Assembly (NCBI GenBank): GCA_033026295.1
Contig: CM065171.1
Coordinates: 5,597,957 to 5,661,956, forward strand
Length of the DNA stretch: 64,000 bases
Reading direction: 5' to 3'
Source of the DNA: Channa striata
Lineage: Eukaryota; Chordata; Actinopteri; Anabantiformes; Channidae
Part shown: one piece after another, positions 61,061 through 64,000 of the stretch
How positions within the stretch are numbered: position 1 is the first letter of the stretch
How the letters are laid out: every line of letters starts with the position of its first letter
Program-made: the position numbers and the translations under genes
The notes under the pieces: generated by a model
Database searches by the model: none
What the model was told of the DNA's origin: nothing
The model's input: only the letters and a program-made list of their open reading frames with translations

Positions 61061-64000
61061 CCGGAATGAAGTCAGCACAGAGCCCGATGTCCGGCCCGCA
61101 TTCCTGCACTTTCCACTCGGCAGGAATTTCCTTTCTTTTATCATCCATCAACACACAAAATGCGCCTTTTCAGCCAATGTAGCTTCATGAACTTCCTAAG
61201 TCTGGGGATGAACACACAACGGTCAGCCTCCAAAATCATGTTCAGGGTAAATGAAATAACACTAATACATAGTTAGAGCCAATTGAAATTCTACAAGTAA
61301 ATGATTACATTTTCATTTCATTTCATGTATTTTTTTATTTGTTTCACTCATCACAATCTACACTCTGAAACAATATAATATGTAAAAAAAAAATGGTTAT
61401 AGTTATTTTGTGCTTCTAGACATGCACAAAGTCAAGACCTTTATTACACATATGCACATAAATTGCCAAAAACACATCCATGTTTACACAGAGTCCACTT
61501 TTAAATGTGGCCAGACTGGATTCAGCGAGTGTGTGTTCCACTGTGCAGCTGTAATTTGAGCCCCTGCACCATCGTTTGAATAGGAGGTTTAGCAGAACAC
61601 TGTTCCAGTCAGTCAATAGACTGCACATTTCAGTATTGTACATGAATTAATGATAAGAGTACTATACTATGATGGTGTTTATTGTGATGAGTCTTTGTCT
61701 TTCTGACACTAAAATAGGGATATTCGACTTTTGGGTGAAATTTATGGAAAATGTAAAAAGTTCATCCAACAGTGATATTATATCATGAGAGCAGGGCATT
61801 TAAGAAGAAAGTTGCAATGGTAATTTCTTCATCTCAAACAATTTTTTAAAACAAACGCTTAAAACATCAGTTTCAACTAATATCGCCACAACACAAAATG
61901 TCAATGTCTCAATAACTTGATAAATTGTTAGTGGTCATCAGAATCAAAATCAGAATCTTCATCTTTATCTTGCTTATTCTTGATGTCAGAATGTAAACAG
62001 CATGATGAAGAGGACTGTTTCAGTACAAATTATCAATAAACCAGAACACTTAGAGTACAATTCATGGATCAAACATGATCCATGAATCAGGTTGTGATTT
62101 TTACAGTTAATCACCTTGTTAGAGAAATATATAAGCAACATTAAACAGGTAAACATGTGCATTCAAAAGTTTAGAGAAGGTCAAATTAAGTTCACCTGTA
62201 AAAGTTATAGTGCATTTTGAAATTTCACCCCACTGTCAAATATCCCCTGCCTTTTGTGAGTGGTGTATTTCTAATGGGCTGGCTGAAGAATACAGAAGCA
62301 AATAAGTGTGTGAGTGAGATCATTTACAATAACAACATGAGAGTTCTCTGTGAGGCAGAGCTGTGGGCTAAATACCAACACGGGCATGTTCACATGTTTG
62401 CAGTGACAATAGTAACATGTCGATGCCTTGTAGGTAAAATTATGTTCACCATGATAGTCGAGCATGTGAGCAGCCTATTATGAGTAAGCTGAATGTACAA
62501 AACTCCAGAGCAATAACCTGATGTGTACACAGTAGGTGCAATAATCTTTATGTCCTGCACCTGCACCTGTACCCAACTTGGCTGGATGTGCACACGTTTC
62601 ACCTTTTCTCCTTTAAACCAAACACATGGGAAAATCCAGTGCTGAACTTCAGCACACGTTCCAGTGCCAGGGGCAGTTCAGGCGGGCGGGCTAGCTGAAT
62701 CCCAACATGCCTTTTAAACAGGTGTGGCTTGTCTTGTAAAACATGTCAGTGGATATTGGAGTCAGTTTTTCATGAGCAGCATTTAAATTTGTGGGTTTTC
62801 TACTTGAGGCACCAATGCAAGCTCATCCCAGGGATCCACATTAATTAGACTGGCAATGACTAGAGTTCACAGCAAATTAATTCACACACAAAACTAAACA
62901 CTCTGATTATGATGTACTGCTCTGTTTCTTGTTAGCATTTCTCCTTTATAACTTTTTTCAAGGCTTAGGTGAAACATTTGTGCTATAACTAACTTGATTT
63001 TCATGAAATGTTTCTTTATTATCAGAGAATTTTTTATTATTTATATAGGTTTCATTATGAAGATGTTTTAAAAAATCTGGACATTTCCATTATGAGATGG
63101 TGCATCCCTACTACATTCACAAAACTGAGGTTAACAACCCTACCAGAAAAATGAACTTCCAGGACTAAGAGCCTGCCGTGTTTGTTCAAGTACATTACCT
63201 CAGAAGAAAATCCCTCTGGTTTTGCTGTTGTTTAAGTAGCTGAACAATTCAGCTACTGTAGCTAAGAGTCTTAAGAGTCTCTTGTGGCTTTTCTACAACT
63301 ACATTATTTGAGGTTTAGTTGTACAAATAAAGATTTGCACTTCTAATTATTTTCCAGTACACTGACTGTTGGTGTGTTGGATTAAAAAATAAAAACTTCT
63401 AAGGTTCACTCCAATGATCACAATGAGAATCCCTCTGGTTGGAGCAATGATTGAAAATCAGATGATAGGGACTGAAGAGACAACGTAGACAAACATTTGA
63501 GATGATGGATGGTCGAGAACAAATGACAAATGCTGGAGAAGGTGAATAGACAGTTGTCATTATCAGGACAGTTGTCGTACACAATGTCTCTCAAGTGGAA
63601 GTGTGAGGAATCTCGATCTGACATTTTGTCTTTTAAGCCACTTAAAAGTTTCATATTTTTGATGTTGTCATGCATCTGCTGGTGTCTACAAGGAGAACAA
63701 ACAAACGTAAAAAGAACAACACACACACACTCACACACACACTCACACACATTACTCCATCTACATTTTAAGGAGTTAAGTCGTTAAGCTGCGGCAGGCG
63801 AATGCTAACGAATTCACAATTAACTTGGAGGCCGGCCTCCCTCTCCAAAAGGAGGCCCCAACAAAGAGAGGAGATGCTTTGTTGGCGACAGGAAGGCAGT
63901 CTGAAACACTGGCTTCAGTGTGATGGCAGGAGGGCATGAGGAAGAGGAGGAGATGGAGAGGAAAACAGCCAGAATAGTGTGGAGGCACACGGGGAGGAGT
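61061..64000. other. 5' flank of slc7a10, no gene seen
   Basis: Mostly AT-rich sequence with no recognisable exon on either strand. An interrupted ACAC/TCAC microsatellite lies at about 63720-63752. Open frames of 60-110 codons show no family resemblance. Any next gene lies beyond the window. Confidence 0.55.

Overview
The window is vertebrate genomic DNA, almost certainly from a teleost fish. Coding sequence is split into short exons with GT/AG boundaries. Dinucleotide (CA/GT) microsatellites are very frequent, and the dispersed repeats (Tc1-like fossils, a LINE tail ending in a 'GGTTAAATAAAG'-type sequence) are of kinds I know from fish genomes. The species cannot be read from the sequence. 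No prokaryotic or viral genes were seen.

Layout, left to right: (1) 1-1.2 kb, last coding exon and 3' end of itfg1 (+). (2) 3.4-21.6 kb, neto2 (+), a CUB/CUB/LDLa single-pass auxiliary subunit of kainate receptors, in ten exons, with a single-base frame break in the last exon. (3) 23.5-32.1 kb, dnaja2 (+), a complete type I J-domain co-chaperone of 413 residues in nine exons. (4) 33.57 kb, a tRNA-Thr(AGT) gene (+). (5) 34.3-43.4 kb, lrp3 (+), an LDL-receptor-related protein in seven exons. (6) 44.8-61 kb, slc7a10 (-), the asc-1 amino-acid transporter in eleven exons, convergent with lrp3 and also carrying a single-base frame break. (7) 61-64 kb, the 5' flank of slc7a10, where I see no gene.

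The genes do not form an operon or a functional unit; they are neighbours by descent. itfg1-neto2-dnaja2 corresponds to a block on human 16q, and the convergent pair lrp3-slc7a10 to a block on human 19q13. The window therefore holds the seam between the two blocks, and the tRNA gene lies in that seam. neto2, lrp3 and slc7a10 are membrane proteins, the first and last with neuronal roles in other vertebrates; dnaja2 is a housekeeping chaperone.

I did not find a convincing new system. The observations most worth checking are: two one-base frame breaks in otherwise intact genes; UG repeats abutting three splice sites of slc7a10; a tandem repeat in neto2 intron 1 whose units carry AGGTCA-type direct repeats; a TAGC/GCTA-rich first intron of dnaja2; and a short shared motif upstream of neto2 and lrp3.
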